A stretch of 64,000 bases of DNA from Lineus longissimus (GCF_910592395.1 NC_088315.1:20318219-20382218), one strand, 5' to 3'; shown: positions 16,834 through 30,250, counted from the first letter of the stretch. Program-made: numbers and translations. Notes: generated from the sequence alone by a model not told the origin.

Positions 16834-18395
16834 AAAACGCCTCGATTCGAATATGCAGGAGATACCACGGCGTAGCTGAATCACTTCGTCCGTCCACTGT
16901 TGACGGAGCGAATTAGGAAATCACCATTGAAACTAACAAGAACATGAGCAGATGCAAGGACCCCAGATGAGGTAGACACGATTGACGTCGTCGAATCGGT
17001 TGGTGTAATGGGGAAAATAGCTCAGTCGGGCTACAAGTCGCCCTTTGCTTTGGGTATCTTTGCTTGACTGCGGACAGATATCCGGCTGATGTGATCTGGT
17101 TTGAACGGACCACTATCAGATGTCTCTTTGACGAGGAGTTGGTCTTTATAGTGTGGACCTCGTCCTTCTTATGAAACCTAGTGGTTGTCGTTGGCTGTGA
17201 CCTGGGACAACTCCAAGGTTGTGACAATGTCATCCTGTCCCGGGCAATGCCCGTGTCTAAGATCTAAGGGTTGATTTAACACTTCTATACAGTTCTATAG
17301 AACCTGCTAGCGCAGAGCTAGCGAAAATTCCGACCACATCGGAATCCCCCTTCCCGTGCCACTTGGATGGGCGATAAAAATAACATAACGAAATTTGAGA
17401 CAGTTCAGATGCAACGAGCTGTCCCGGTACGAGTGTCCGTCTGAGAAAGCCTCTTCCAGACCCTGGCTCATCCCTACATTGCTTGATATCAGAAAACACT
17501 CACTGTTCGGGAGAAAAAAAATATGGTCATGTGTAGACGCCGTACAAAATACAACATGAATTCCTTTGTTGTTTTGTTTTATCGTATTAGCCAAAACAGG
17601 ACCGGATGCCCTGTCAGCAAAATGTCCGTCACTTCCTGGTGTAATGATGACCCTACCGGATGTGTCAGCCAGCATCTCAAAGCGAGGTGAAGGGCTCATT
17701 GCCTCTCTATTCAACAACAGACCATTGTATATTTCAGTCATTTCCTGACAACGCTTTCTTGTCATCTGAAGAAAGCAGCGTAGCTTTGTAGGGATTTCTT
17801 CTGCGGAAATAATGTAACCTTAATATCCCGTGTTGTATTTTGCTCGTCAGTAGAGTGAATGGAGTTGCCAGTATGACAGTAATCTTGACCAATGTGTTTT
17901 GTAAAAGGATCTTGGAGAGCAGGAGAGCAAGCTATTATGCGATAAGGGAAGAAGCAATATCATTGTTGGATTACACGGATGGCTATTGGCCTTTGGAGAA
18001 GACTTGCACTTTCATCTGTTCAAAGTTTACTCCACCGTTCAAAAAAAATTTGAAAATGAGACTGAATTTGAAAGTTCACAATTATGATTATATTCAAATA
18101 TGTACTGAACATAGATGTGACATTGCCGTTGTCCAGATGATAACTGACCTGTGGCAATATCTATATCTATTTAGCTGAGCGATGATATGACACGATGAAC
18201 TCGAACCTATGGAAATGTTAGTACTATGTCTTCAGAACAAAGGGTTGAATCCATTGAGAAAGAAGTTATGTATACAATGTCAAAATGCACTGGTGATTTC
18301 GCGGCCGTGACGGTGGCCCGTAACGACGATAACCGGCGTGACGTATCCGGCGGTCACCACCTGTGGTACACGTACTACCAGCCTCGCCCCAATCC
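16834..18395. other. No supported gene
   Basis: A minus-strand open frame at 17307-17765 (152 codons) is the longest here. It has no recognisable domain or signal sequence and overlaps an equally unconvincing plus-strand frame. It may be an ancient pseudogene or chance. Confidence 0.35.
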
Positions 18396-18515
18396 CCCTC
18401 CGCTTATTCCTGACACAATGTTGGATTGTAGCTGCGTTTCCCGGATCGATCGACCACCAAAATATCAAGAGATATCGCAGGGAGGCGCCTGGACTTGCCA
18501 GGCTGATGTACTATG
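18396..18515 (+). repeat. Dispersed repeat, copy shared with 53105-53228
   Basis: Shares TTGGATTGTAGCT, CGATCGACCACC and a CAGGGAGGCGC segment, in the same order and spacing, with the reverse strand of 53105-53228. Apparent protein similarity between the overlapping frames ('DRPPKY-EISQGGAW') follows from this nucleotide repeat and is frameshifted upstream, so I treat it as a non-coding dispersed element. Confidence 0.55.
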
Positions 18516-18692
18516 TCTAAAGCCTTGATCTAATCAAAGCTGTGGGCGGTCGCCTCATTCTAATTGCTCGCCTGGTTTCCTCTACCTTTGATAACTCCGA
18601 TTGGATTCATGTCACCCATCAGTACACGAACTACTCCTTCAGCCGATTCCACCTCGGCGCGCAAGATGTTGCCGAGAGAATGGTAATTTTGG

Positions 18693-18946
18693 TGACTGAT
18701 AAAACCCAGAACGAGATCATCGAAACAAAACGAAATGGTACAATGAAATCTAACACGTGAGAGACCCACCAGAAGAAAAGAAGACCCTTCAAAGCAGCAA
18801 GGCCTTCAGCCTTATCAACTATACCCACTTCCCACTTTTATGTAGGAATTCGGTGAAATTTGGAGAGGTAAATTTTCATTTCGATGATTTGGATAATTTC
18901 ATTCATTTCGACGTTTCGTTTCGTTTCAATACGTTAGTCATCAGTA
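18693..18946. mobile_element. MITE-like repeat, copy 1 (GAAACAAAACGA family)
   Basis: Similar over ~250 bp to 20150-20365: CATCGAAACAAAACGA near the left, TTTTCATTT-GATGATTT in the middle and CGTTTCG-TTCGTTTCAAT near the right. The ends are inverted with respect to each other (GAAACGAAACGAAA), which supports a foldback DNA element. Confidence 0.55.
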
Positions 18947-19133
18947 CCGGTGGGGTTCATCAGTGCGCATGAATGCCTGCTTTTGTTTCTGCGTCTGTTC
19001 TGCAGAATATGATAAAGAGAAGCTTTTGCCTATGACAGAAAACAGCCATCCGGTCATTGACAAACTGAATATTAACCAGGCGTTCCCAATATCCAATCTG
19101 ATTGTTCTCAATCTAGCTTATTGATGCTTCGAA

Positions 19134-19240
19134 AGTGTTTTTCATGTCGTTCTGGCAAAATGCACTCAGTTGACTTCAGGAATGTGACCAGATCACATTA
19201 ACCTAAAGATAGTGGTTGCCCAACACTAGATTATCCTGAG
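19134..19240 (-). mobile_element. Truncated copy of the TCTGGCCAAAGGTAC MITE family
   Basis: Matches the right half of the element seen at 51434-51700, in reverse orientation: TTCTGGC, GGAATGTGACCAGATCACAT, then CAACACTAGATTATCCTGAG. The other end is missing. Confidence 0.55.
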
Positions 19241-20149
19241 GTCAGCAGCCAATGAAAACTGCTTCACCATCATTTCCCCGACCAATGAGAAAGCTGCTCG
19301 CTTCTGGTTTTTCGTATGGTTGAGTTGATTGGGGCGATCTTTCGTCACGATTATTGCGCAATCCATGATCGATTGACCAAACGGACAGTTGATAAACCGC
19401 ACCCGCCGTGACATTTTAAAAAGGCTATTTTAAATGATTACATACATGTACATTCGTTTCCTTCCGATTTTCTGTATTAAGTGTTATGTCACGGCTGAGG
19501 GTATTTAAGCCGATTTAGTTCACAAAGTTTAGACTCTGAATTTTCTTAGAGCAGAGAAAAAGTTTAGTTCGGGTGTTGTTAAATTCACATGACCTTTACA
19601 CAGATTCTCCGAAAACTGCCACTTGTGACCAGGAATTTTCTTACGCCGAGATGAACGTTAGTGCGGGTGCAAATACATTTATCCGGATCTTTATGCGGAT
19701 TCTTCGAAAACTTCTATTTGTCAACTTTATGACCAGGACTATTCTCATGGTGGGCCATAGGAACAACCATTTAGGCTAGAACTTAAAAGCCTAAAGCAAT
19801 TAGTGCCGCTGGCCATCAAAATTAAGTATCTTTCGAAGTGGAGATTTTGAAATTGCCCGAAATTCTAATTGCTAACCATAGCTATTCAGTAGTTGCTTTG
19901 AGCGACCATTCGCAAAGCAATGTCTACCATTTACCATTCAAACAGCTCCAACCGCGTGAGATAAATGTTAAGTGTACCTAGGAATTGATAAATCTCACTT
20001 CGATAAGGCCACAGAGGAAATTATATGAGACTGGTTGCAAGTGATGAGATAGAAGAGATGAGATAGTCTGAAAGTGATGGGTGAATGTGCGGGCGGGTGA
20101 TTACTGCGCATGTTCAGCAGGTTAGTTCAATTTCTCAGAATAACTTCAC

Positions 20150-20365
20150 GGTCATCGAAACAAAACGAGATCAACGGCACGCTAAATCATGCGTCCACCT
20201 GAAATGAAGTTAGACGCGTCGAAACAACAAGACCTTTATGTGCAGAGCCGTACCATTGTCAACTACCAACTTTCATTGGAACATGGAAATTCGGGTCAAT
20301 TTTCATTTTGATGATTTCAATCATCTTGGCGTTTCGCTTCGTTTCAATCCGAGTGTCATCAGATA
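20150..20365. mobile_element. MITE-like repeat, copy 2 (GAAACAAAACGA family)
   Basis: Second copy of the element at 18693-18946, with CATCGAAACAAAACGAGATC at the left and GCGTTTCGCTTCGTTTCAAT at the right. The interior is more diverged and shorter. Confidence 0.55.
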
Positions 20366-23300
20366 ACGATGATTTTTATCTGTATGCATGAGTATCTGCT
20401 AAATATTTTGTAATTGCATTCGTTGAACTCGATTGGCAATTTTCAAATTCAATTACACAAATTCCAAATCATTACTGAATTGTGTAGGCCTTAACTGCAC
20501 ACCGAGATCAACTTTTCCCTTACGCGGATCAAAATATAGATGAAGAACCTGCCCGATCCGTCGATCGCGCTTCCAGTGCGGGGCGAGAAGATTCAGCGCG
20601 CCGATATGGCGAGTTGAATGCACGTATACATGCGTTCATGTACAGTTTACACACACGTATCGATGAAGCGACCAGCGTGGTGAGTAGGATGATTCGACTC
20701 AACGGTTTTAAGTGTTTTCCCGCTCTGTGTCTGAAGATTGGACAGTTTCATAGGATTACCTCGGGATAGCTATGCAAGGAAAGAACTCTGGACTATCATC
20801 ATGAGCGGAACTACAGGCACGTCACGGATTATCATCGCAATGATTTTGACAATTTTACCAAGAAAAGGTAGGGGTGCATTTAATCTTTTCAATTCCATTT
20901 TTTTCCCTGAACAAATTTGAATGGGTTAAAAACAAAAACAAAATCAGAACAAATCGGTATTGAAGGAGCAATAGTTCGTGATTGCCGGTGTAGTAGTAGA
21001 AAGTGTCCCACTGGAAAAGATGTCGGACCCTATTCCACGAGGCCTATTTGGCGTCTGCGGTGCTCCTTATGTACTAAATAGAGTAACCAGCTGTGGAACT
21101 ATAACGTACCTGGATTATTTCACTCGCAGGCTGCCCATGAAGCACTTCAAAGGCCGGTGAATATAGAATGCGTGAAGTAACTCCAGTTATTTGTAGTTGC
21201 TATATCGATGAAATAGGAAGAGGACGAGCCTTTGGTATTACACTCTTACACTTGGGATGCACTTGGGATGCACTTGGGATGCACTTGGGATGCATAAACC
21301 ATGTTGTAAAGTCAGGTATATGGTGTGTACTGTAATGTAAGTGGACTGTAAGTAGCCACAACCATCGATTCATACTCACTCTGGGGATAAAATTACAAAG
21401 ATTTATGTCTGCAGAGTGATATTGTATTGGCTCGACACCCCTAACCACACTAGTTGGGAGGCTGAACAAGTACCTCTTTTCAAAGGTTGATGTTCCCGTG
21501 ACTGTAGGAGGTTATGGATAATTTTACACATGTATGTGGGTGAAATAGAAGTGTTACCTAACGTCAGTAGCCATCTCATGTTAAAATGAACTTAATTGTG
21601 GGTACCAAAACTGTCTGTACGATTTATAGTCACTAAGACTTCGTCCAGACGTATAACGCTGGCATAACCAAACTATCAGGATTCACAACGTCTGGCGTTT
21701 CACGTTAAAGTCTAAACTCGTTTAATGGACGATTTCCTCTTCTTCAAATGGCTTTAAATTGAGCTAAAGACGAGCACCCGAACGACATCTAATCTTTTCC
21801 AGTCACGTTGGCGGAGACGGCCATAGATTTTGTCCGATCTCGGAATCGATACGGTCACGACTCAGGCCAACTCATCTCCGCTCTTGGTGATTTTTGCAAC
21901 GTTGCCAACCTTCTTCTGCGTTTCACCTCGTTCAAAACAAGTTATGCCACTTACGCGGCGTTAACTTGAACTTAACGCCGCGGTGTTAGCAGACTTGTTT
22001 GGAACAACTACTCCTTCGTAGTCGACAGTTGCTAGATGAGAGGTCGATCAGTCCGAGGAAAACGATATACTGTGAATCGCAAAATCTCTGCGGGCCTTTT
22101 ACTTTCGCTTATTTCCCGAACAACCTCGATTCGCGAAAACAGAGGACTTTCAATTCACTCGAACAAACCTACATGTATATCAAGGAACTCTTATAAAAAT
22201 GCGGAGTTTCGAAAGGCCTTTACCCACTGGTATTATGAAATATTATCAATTTCTGATAAACTAAAGATGAAAACAAGGACTTAAATTTGTATAGCTTCTG
22301 ACAAAGACGGTTGAAATTTTAATTCAACGGATCTTGCTATACGTCTAGACCTGTCATTCCGAAAACCTGCACGTCTGACTTGATATAGTTGTTATAAGTA
22401 TATAATTAGGTGTTTAATCAATTTCTCCGCTAAACGCCACATATGATGAATTTCTGTTAACTACAGCATGGGATAACTATCATTAATCGCCGTCTTTTAA
22501 ATTTCGAGCAATCGGGTCAACTGTCATGACGAAAGAACATCCATCCACACTATCTATGATGCCTTTCGAATCATTTCCAAACTTTGGCTGTTTTATTCCT
22601 ATGAACAGTAAAAACGGCCAGGTTTTGTTTCACAATTGAACTCGTATTGCATTTTCATTGTACCAGTACTTGTTTGTCCAGTCTCAATCAAGTACTGGTG
22701 GTTTCGCGGTTGACGAGATTTTCCCATTTGTTTCATCAAACTAAACTTGCACATAAGGATTTGGACGTATGCGGGAACACACCACCCGACTTAACGCTGG
22801 AAAGTGATTGAATACTCATGCAAAGCTGGCGACGATTCATGTTGTACAGGGTACAGGTTTCAACTGAACGCGATTACGCATATACTGTTCATCTAAGAGC
22901 GCATGCGATTTTATTTTGCTTTGGTGCACTGCCTACGCCATGTCGCAATCGCATTCAGTGCCCGCCAGTGAAAGCCCAGGTCATCCGTTTCTTAAAACTC
23001 GGGCGCTGTTTTTTATGACGTTTTCCGCCACATTAAACGATTGCACCAATTCGGAATTGGGGAAGTTGCGCGACCACTGACCAGCGTCTCCCCAGTGTCT
23101 CATCCGTTTATCCATTGATTCATGGGTGTCGTGATTTATAGTTTCGAATTGGATGGTGGGATTACGAGAAGTTAGCCAGGGTTATGTTATCATTGCTGTT
23201 TGCGATACCAGAGGGGGTGAGATGGCCCGTATTGCTATGTCACCTTTTACCATGCCAAATCGGCCTAGCCCTGGTGACCGTAATCATAGCTACCTTATAT

Positions 23301-23707
23301 TTCACTACAGATCTCTCCTCTCCGAGTTAGAAGCATAAATGCGTGAAAAATGTCCGTGGTTGAATGCAAAGTTGTCATGTCGTGGACATCCGGGTATATT
23401 CACAGCCATGGTTGCGGCTTTTATTGTGATCGTTATCGGAAGCAAGTCTAATGAATCTTCCACCGCACCAGTAAAACACACTCCGCGTCCAATAAGGTAT
23501 GGCTTCATCTGTGATCTAATCGAAGTATTTGCACGAACGTTTTAAATCAGGCCTGATGTTCAGCGGTAATGGTGCATATATCGCCGATCCATTGTTTGTT
23601 TTCGAAACGAAGTGCATAGACATGCTAGATTTATAGGAGCTGGACAGACATGCTGTCTGAACCGCATTTGGTACAGAACTTAAATTGTCAATCGGGTCAT
23701 AGAGATC
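20366..23707. other. No supported gene; one small tandem repeat
   Basis: Unique-looking AT-rich sequence. At 21249-21292 there are four perfect 11-bp units of CACTTGGGATG. At 21957-21985 an 8-bp perfect inverted repeat GGCGTTAA / TTAACGCC is seen. The open frames here are short and unrecognised. Confidence 0.4.
21249..21292. repeat. 11-bp x 4 tandem repeat
   Basis: Four exact copies of CACTTGGGATG. Low-complexity, non-coding. Confidence 0.9.
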
Positions 23708-23792
23708 AAGTGCAGTTGGTCGTCTTTACCTCCTTTGTCAAGCGTTTTTTTTATTTTCTGACCTGGCCGCAGAGGTTTTATGCACGTCAGCT
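23708..23792 (+). repeat. Dispersed repeat, 'TTATGCATGTCAGCTT' family, copy 1
   Basis: AAGTGCAGTTGGTCGT at the left and TTTTATGCACGTCAGCTT at the right match the order found at 56500-56602 and, inverted, at 55813-55912. This copy is the most diverged. Confidence 0.5.
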
Positions 23793-24105
23793 TCATTGAA
23801 ATGTTTTGACGCCGAGCCAGCCCTATGAATCAAATAGGGCGGATCCTTCCAGACCATTTATCCCCAGGTTATCGGTAAATAGACGCGGCCAAGTCTCTTG
23901 GGGAGCATATGATGGGATTTATCCATCGCTCATCGTATAAATATAACATTAGGCGCGTGGAAGCTAATTGATATAGTTTTCTTGATGGGCTCTGGGATGC
24001 GGGAGCAGATTATTCTACGCGCTCCAAGCTTAATGGTACTCGTGTAAAGTAGAGTCAGAGGCTTGCTTGCTTGGTCCTCTTTCTGCCTAGAGGGCACACA
24101 AGGCT

Positions 24106-24462
24106 TCAATCTTCATTCTCACCCTGTCCGGTCGGTAGCCTGTCTGTGGATGTTACCCAGGTCATACCAAACTTCCTCATGTCGTTCTCTACTGAAGGGC
24201 GCCAGGTCTCCTTTGGACGGCCTCGATTCCTTTTCCCGTCGGCTGTCCAATGGAGTGCCGTCCTTAGGAGTCTGACAGGTGGCATTCTGCACACATGTCC
24301 AAGCCAACTCCAGCGATGTCTTCGAACCATTTTGGCGATTGGTGTGCATCCTGTTCTTTGCAGTAGATCTAAATTGCTGATCAAGATGAGCCAAAAGATC
24401 CTGCGGAATCTTCGAAGAAATTTGTCTTGAAAGATGTCGAGGCGTTGTGAGAGGCGGCTGGT
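24106..24462 (-). pseudogene. 3' remnant of a second non-LTR retrotransposon ORF2
   Basis: The minus-strand frame contains the hallmark tail of many invertebrate LINE polyproteins: 'FQDKFLRRFRRIFW', then 'RHRWSWLGHVCRMPP', 'ALHWTADGKRNRGRPKETW' and 'DMRKFGMTW'. The final 'CALR-EED'-like end appears only in another frame below ~24126, which indicates a frameshift. The upstream reverse transcriptase core is missing and the open frame up to 24723 starts with flank. It differs in sequence from the remnant at 692-1306, so a different LINE family is represented. Confidence 0.75.
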
Positions 24463-24810
24463 CACTACCATAAAGGAGTGTACTCCATACATGTACATTG
24501 CCCCTGTGCAGCTGTATTTCGGTTCTTGTACTGAGTCAGGGGAGGTTGTGCCATATAACAGCAGCGTTGTTGGAGAACATTGGGTCATGTCGATCTGGTG
24601 TTGGATGTAGTCATCTGTAGCAACCCATTCGCCCAGCCAGACCCTCACGCGACTCCACGCGATCAGCGGCGCGTCGTCTATAAAAATGACTGCTTCTCTG
24701 CTGGTGTACCCAAACAGGTCCATTAACTTTCGCTGGACTAATGGCAGGAGCTAGGCGGTCAAGGTGGTCGTCTTCAGGTAGTGACTTATTTGCACCGTTG
24801 TTGGGGTCTC

Positions 24811-24925
24811 AATCTTAGAAACCGTTGGGGGTTTTCGTTTTAACTTAAAAACCCCTATATCGTGTTGGCCGAAAAACATCGAGAAAGCTTTTTCCAAAGC
24901 TCATAAACCTTCGTTTCTGAGAAAG
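24811..24925. mobile_element. Diverged copy of the GGCCGAAAAACC family
   Basis: Contains TTGGCCGAAAAAC in the centre, TCTTAGAAAC at the left and AAACCTTCGTTTCTGAGAAA at the right, which correspond to the terminal inverted repeats of the better copy at 26025-26235. Confidence 0.45.
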
Positions 24926-26024
24926 TGCACATTAAAGTTCGACGATGGTGTATCTAGCGCAGCATAGGCATAAAATATTCCAGAGAAATTATCATGGATA
25001 AATTTCAAGCGAGTCAATTTCGTGACTGTCTGTTTTCGAGATTATATGATTAGATGTATGGTCGTGAAGGAAGTAATTTGCACTTTAACATAGAATAAAA
25101 ATCAACCGATATTTGAAAGTTCCTGCCCGTCATAATCAAGAAATGACATTGTACTCTATCAGAGTGATTGATTACGCAGGCTTCTTTCGTCCCGTGGTTT
25201 ATGAGCCGCTCATTCATAATCATTTAAGTTGAGCTAATATGATTAGCTTTTGTAAATCATCCACAAAATTGCTATTTTCGAAATCCGGGAAAAGTCAACT
25301 CCGGCGAAGATTTTGCGGTTGCCGGTACGACGTAATGTTTGCTGGTCAATGATCTGGTACAGCGCATCTCAAGTAGGTTCTTCTGATTAACTGCGTCGGC
25401 GTCTTAAGCACAGTTTAGAGGCGCCTAACCTAAAAGACCAACGTTTCTATAAAGTCATAGAATCTGTGATGGCCCGTCATATAATCTTTGATGGGAGATC
25501 CGAAGGTAAAAATCGGCGACAAATGTGATACTGCTACCGAACTTGGAAGCCAGTGATGATTACAATTCAAATAGGTGTAGCGTATCTGCTCAACAAAATA
25601 GCGGGCTAGATCACTTTACCTGTGTAACGGAATCTGAAATCGATGTCCGACTTGGTTTACGTTCAATCATTGCCTCTAAGACTTTCTTTAGCATCGATCG
25701 AGTGAGTTTCCAGGTTCATGGACAACTTCTTTGAAATACATATCATACCGTTTTGTTATTTTGGGATGTAATGTACGGCGCTCAGACTCGCTCAGGAGCA
25801 GGAGTGATATCTTTGAAGTTTGATCTCTCTTGTTTCGTCACTAGCAAGACAAATAACCATTTTTTCTTTGCTGTTTTACAAGTTAGGTTCAGTCATCAGA
25901 CAGAAACACGAGGTAGCATTTCATCTCAAGTCCGACAGTGTCCTTGGCACCAATAACTAAATATCTCCACGATACAAACAGTGTTTTTCAGTCGTCAAAA
26001 TCCCGATAGGATTCTTAGCCATCT

Positions 26025-26235
26025 CTCTTAGAAATAAAGGTTTTTGAGCTTCCGAAAATCCATTAAATACGCATCAAGTTGAGGTGTTTTGAAAACCCCA
26101 AATGGTTTTCGAGATGTGAAAAACAACGTCTAATGGTTTTCCACTCAGTTGAAAACCTCTTTGGGGTGCTCATTAGTGTTGGCCCAAAAACCTTTAAAGG
26201 TGTTTCTAAAGCTGAAAAACCTTTATTTCTAAGAG
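26025..26235. mobile_element. 211-bp MITE-like element with ~27-bp terminal inverted repeats
   Basis: CTCTTAGAAATAAAGGTTTT (26025-) is mirrored by AAAACCTTTATTTCTAAGAG (to 26235). Including the adjoining GAGCTT/AAGCTG, about 27 bp pair with one or two mismatches. The interior has several 'GGTTTTC / GAAAACC' inversions and TTGGCCCAAAAACCTTTAAA. Related sequence occurs at 24811-24925, 30045-30250 and 38585-38680. Confidence 0.7.
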
Positions 26236-26239
26236 TACT

Positions 26240-29200
26240 GTAATTCAGTTCCATACGCATCATGTGCACGAGTATTGAGTCGGGCTCCAAAACCAGAATC
26301 TAGTATGAATCTGAACCGAGTGTCCCTACAAGAATCCAGCAATAACCATACTGGAATCTACCAAACTTTATAAAGAAAACTTCTTTGCCCTCGCTTTGGT
26401 ATTTGAGAGAGAAGCTGATTGAAAAATGTTCTGATGCAAAATCGAGACACCGATAGATCACCGGTGATTTGTGAAGAAAGGAAGTCGGAAACGCAGTTAT
26501 CAAACTCCCTCTACATCGCCATTACAGAACAATGTCTTATAGGTTTAGCCATCTCACTAATGATTAGTGAGTTTGATCATTCAAATCTCATTAATCAGCT
26601 CTAAAGATAGGAACGCTTGATCTGCTAATTAAATGGATTGATTGTCAAATGTTTGCTGTAGTAAATGGCCGCTGTAGTAAACAAGGTGAAGGATTCTGTA
26701 TTATAGGGACAACTTGGGCGTGGGGTTAAGGTTGCTGGAAGATAATGTGCCTACTTGACACCAGGCGCCGCCACGTGCAGCGTCACACTCGTGCTGATCT
26801 TTGATAACGATAGTGTTGGGAGGCGGTTTTTAACATGCCTTGAGAATTTCAGCTTCGCCGAGTGTTAGCAAACAGGCCTACAACCTGTGTTTATCAGAGA
26901 ACTCGCGGTCCTATTGGAAGCAATTTTTACATGAAAAGCCAACATTTCTCAGGTCCCACCTGTCCCTTTAACGCTTTCCACCTTTTTGTCGCTGCGACCT
27001 GCAAGAATGTTCGCTACGATGTGCTACAAAATATCTCGCGTCTGCGAAAAAAACCCATCGTTTTGCCAAAGGGTCAGAATGATTTGAGGAATATTGCGGT
27101 ATCTTGTTCAAAGTGCAGAATGATTTGAGGAAATCGGCCATTCAGGTCGGTCGAAATAGACCATGCTAGTCAGGTGAAGCGCTCGCTTGAAGTATATGCG
27201 TATTGACTTATTTCAACACCTCTGACTTTAGTGAAGAAATTAGCACAGGTATGCCTCTGTGATTGTATCCTGAGTAAGAAAAAAGCGCGCACCTGATAAA
27301 CCATTGGTGGTAAATCTTGTATTTCCTCCGCTAGTCTGGCATCTCTGATGGTAAACACTTCACGGTAATGTTCAAAGAATTTATTTCAGGTGGCAAGTCG
27401 ACGTCTAAACTTATCAATGGGTGGATAATGTCGAGGTTGTTTTCCTCTGCCGTGTCATTATTGGTCTTATCACATAAACGTCTATATTTTGACGTTAACC
27501 AGTTGCATTGTCGGCGAAAACGCTACGAAACCTACTCGAAAAACATTCATTTTGTGATTTGGTTAGCAATGATAACGTTTGTCGAGGTAAATTTCCAATT
27601 ATCGTTTTGGACATTTGTCTTGTTTTGTCTGTTCTGTGTTTTACATGATGAAACAACGGAACTGGGATAATTGCCCGCTCTATTTCCGCAACGTGGTGAC
27701 CTAGCTGGTCATCAGTGCGATCATCTGACGCCGTCTTGTTTGTTCAGTCACCAGCCTACGCAGGTCAACAGCGTCTGGGCTAGGCCTGTTCTATCCACCC
27801 CATCCGGTGTCTCCCTCTTCTTTTGCAACCATCTCGGATCTCATCTCAGTACTGTTCTCGGAAGTCTGGTGGGTTCACATTTCCTCCACCCATGCCCGAT
27901 GGGCCTCATCTTGACCCTCAATGTATTGTCAGTGCTCAACTTCCAGACGACGCGCCGAGGCTACGGAAGCACCGCCTCATTTGTGCCTACCTTTTCTTCA
28001 TTTCGCGACCGTCTCACTCGGTTCCGGCTCAAAATATTACGGCAGCTTTACTGCGGCACGTAACCAGCATAACGGTACCCAGTTGATTGATAGCATGGAG
28101 TGAGACATCCAATCCTGGTAGCAATAAATGCCCAGGAAATTTTTGAGGCTGATGAAATTGAGGGTTAAATCAGTGTTTCGTTTTGGCTGAATTTATTTTT
28201 CGAAATCGTTCGATAAAAGTTTTGGAGGGTCGGATAGTGGCCCGTAACCGGTGTAGCAGTCTTAAATGTCCCCTCTGCATGAATAACCTGGTCATGTCTA
28301 CTCAAAAATGACGGATTAAGGTATTGTCCAATAGAGACGCATCGCCTTTTACCCCAGAGATTAAAAGCGCATATGTAGATCCTTTTGCTTCCGGACACTT
28401 GGAACTATTGCATTCGGTAGGTCACTCGATGAAGCAGTGCGCATATGCCTGATCTTCTATCTGAACTTCGACAACAGGCAAGATCGCATTTTACGATCGG
28501 AGATCTTAGAGCGACCAATATTACTCTTCAGGATTACTGTAGTGTTACTAACTACGTCGTATTTCTCCGATATCCTGCCTCAGAATACATCAAAACAGTG
28601 CTAGTGCTTCTGTTAATGGTAAATCAAATACATGTAGCAGCAATATCCGGAACACGAGCACTGGCCGCTTATCAATCTTCATAAGCGTGTAATGGCATCC
28701 TCCTATCCGATTTAGAAGATGAATAGCAACATTTATCTGCAAAAGTGAAATACCGTTAGCAATGCTGGTCATTTATGGCTGTATGGTATCCTCATGTCAA
28801 GGTTTCTTGTCCATGTGGTGTAGATGTGGACCTGGTATAGAAGCAAAAAATGTCTCCCGATAGCAATTATAGAGAGTTGTTAGTAGCTTGTAACTAATTA
28901 AAAAAATATTTGGGATAACGTTACAAAGTCCCTTTGGTGCACCATTAGAAGATAGATCTATCATGTATATAGCTTTGTCTATCTGAACCCGTTGGAACAG
29001 TTGAAGCACCAAAAGTGAGCTTTAGAAGCTTAGTCAAGGATCTTAGACAATAGGGCAGACAAAACTTGGCAAAATGGAGAAACTTGATAATGGCTTTGTA
29101 GTTCAGCTTTCTCACAAGTCACTTCCTCAGCACTATCAAAGGGGTTAGGCTGGGTTATTTTTTTCATGTTTGAATTTTTACTGTCGGCGAGGTATATGGA

Positions 29201-30044
29201 CAGCAGTGTGATACTTATGAATAATGTGTGTAGCTGTGCATTCTCCCGCAGTAAGCCTTTGTATAATCGATCCTTAAAGACACAATGTGTTGGGGTGTTT
29301 TGGTAACGATCTAGTGGCCTACTTTATGGGGGATCGAAGTTGTATGAATATTCATTGGCAAAATATGACTTCATATCAACATGATATTTTAGTTACATTG
29401 TCTCTCTCTGAGGTTTAATACGCCTTCTCGTTGCTTGAGATAGCTGACGAACGATGTTAAAACCACATGTAATTATAAACTTCTTTGTTACAAGTAAAAA
29501 CAGGTTAACTTTACGGTTCATATTGTGATATCCACTGCGAGCCTGATGAACCGATTTACTGATAGGCCTTCCTCTCACTTTGTTTGGCGAGTTGGGCCTC
29601 CAACCATCTCGCCCGTCTCTCCGGCCTTTGTGGAATACTCACTGGCAGTTTGGGTAACCTTATCACACTACTACTTGGCAGAAATACACTGGCCCCCCTT
29701 TGATGAGATACTACAATGACCATGATAACAGACGCTTAATCCCAGTGCCTTTGCTTTTAGCAAATCCTTAATTTTTTTCTACCTTCCAAAGACCAGTTTT
29801 TTCTGATCCGCGTATATGTTATCTGAATCTTGACACTCATCTCCTTAATGGACGAATGAGGATGTGTGGGTTGCAGTTTGTCATTTTCCGAGGCCGGAAA
29901 AAACATGAAGAGGTTTCTTGCGGGTGAGATACGTATGAGACATCGAACGGATGCTGCAGGGAGTCTGTTGACAAGAAACATTGGTTTAAAACTCGGCACG
30001 AACATCACGAAGCATGAATCTACATGTATTAACGCTACATTCTT
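26240..30044. other. No supported gene; GC-richer pyrimidine-biased block at 27680-28070
   Basis: At 27671-28103 all three plus frames stay open for 60-130 codons over a C/T-rich segment, unlike its AT-rich flanks. No frame shows a known motif. It could be an exon remnant, a decayed element or compositional chance. The rest holds no recognisable feature. Confidence 0.35.
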
Positions 30045-30250
30045 CGAAATAAAGGTTTTGAGCCTCTGTTCGACCAACACAAATATGCACCCCGTAAAAG
30101 TGTTTTTGCCAAAAAGAAAAAACACAAAATGTTTTTGAAAATCTGAAAGATCTCTAAGGGTTTGCCGAAAAACCCTTAAGCGCTGGCCGAAAAACCTCTA
30201 ATAGGCCTATGGGGACATATAAGTGCAGGCCGAAACACCGCTAAAGGTTG
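30045..30250. mobile_element. Copy of the GGCCGAAAAACC family
   Basis: Begins CGAAATAAAGGTTTTGAGCC, as in the left end of 26025-26235. It contains TTTGCCGAAAAACCCTTAAG and CTGGCCGAAAAACCTCTAAT as tandem variants. The right terminus is not clear. Confidence 0.5.

Noticed and set aside
16581-16897. Glycine-rich protein frames on the minus strand
   Set aside because: The glycine runs are translated homopolymer C tract.
17307-17765. 152-codon minus frame
   Set aside because: No motif, no start or splice context, and overlapping frames on both strands.
27671-28103. Open frames in a C/T-rich block
   Set aside because: All three plus frames are open together, which reflects composition, and none shows a known domain.
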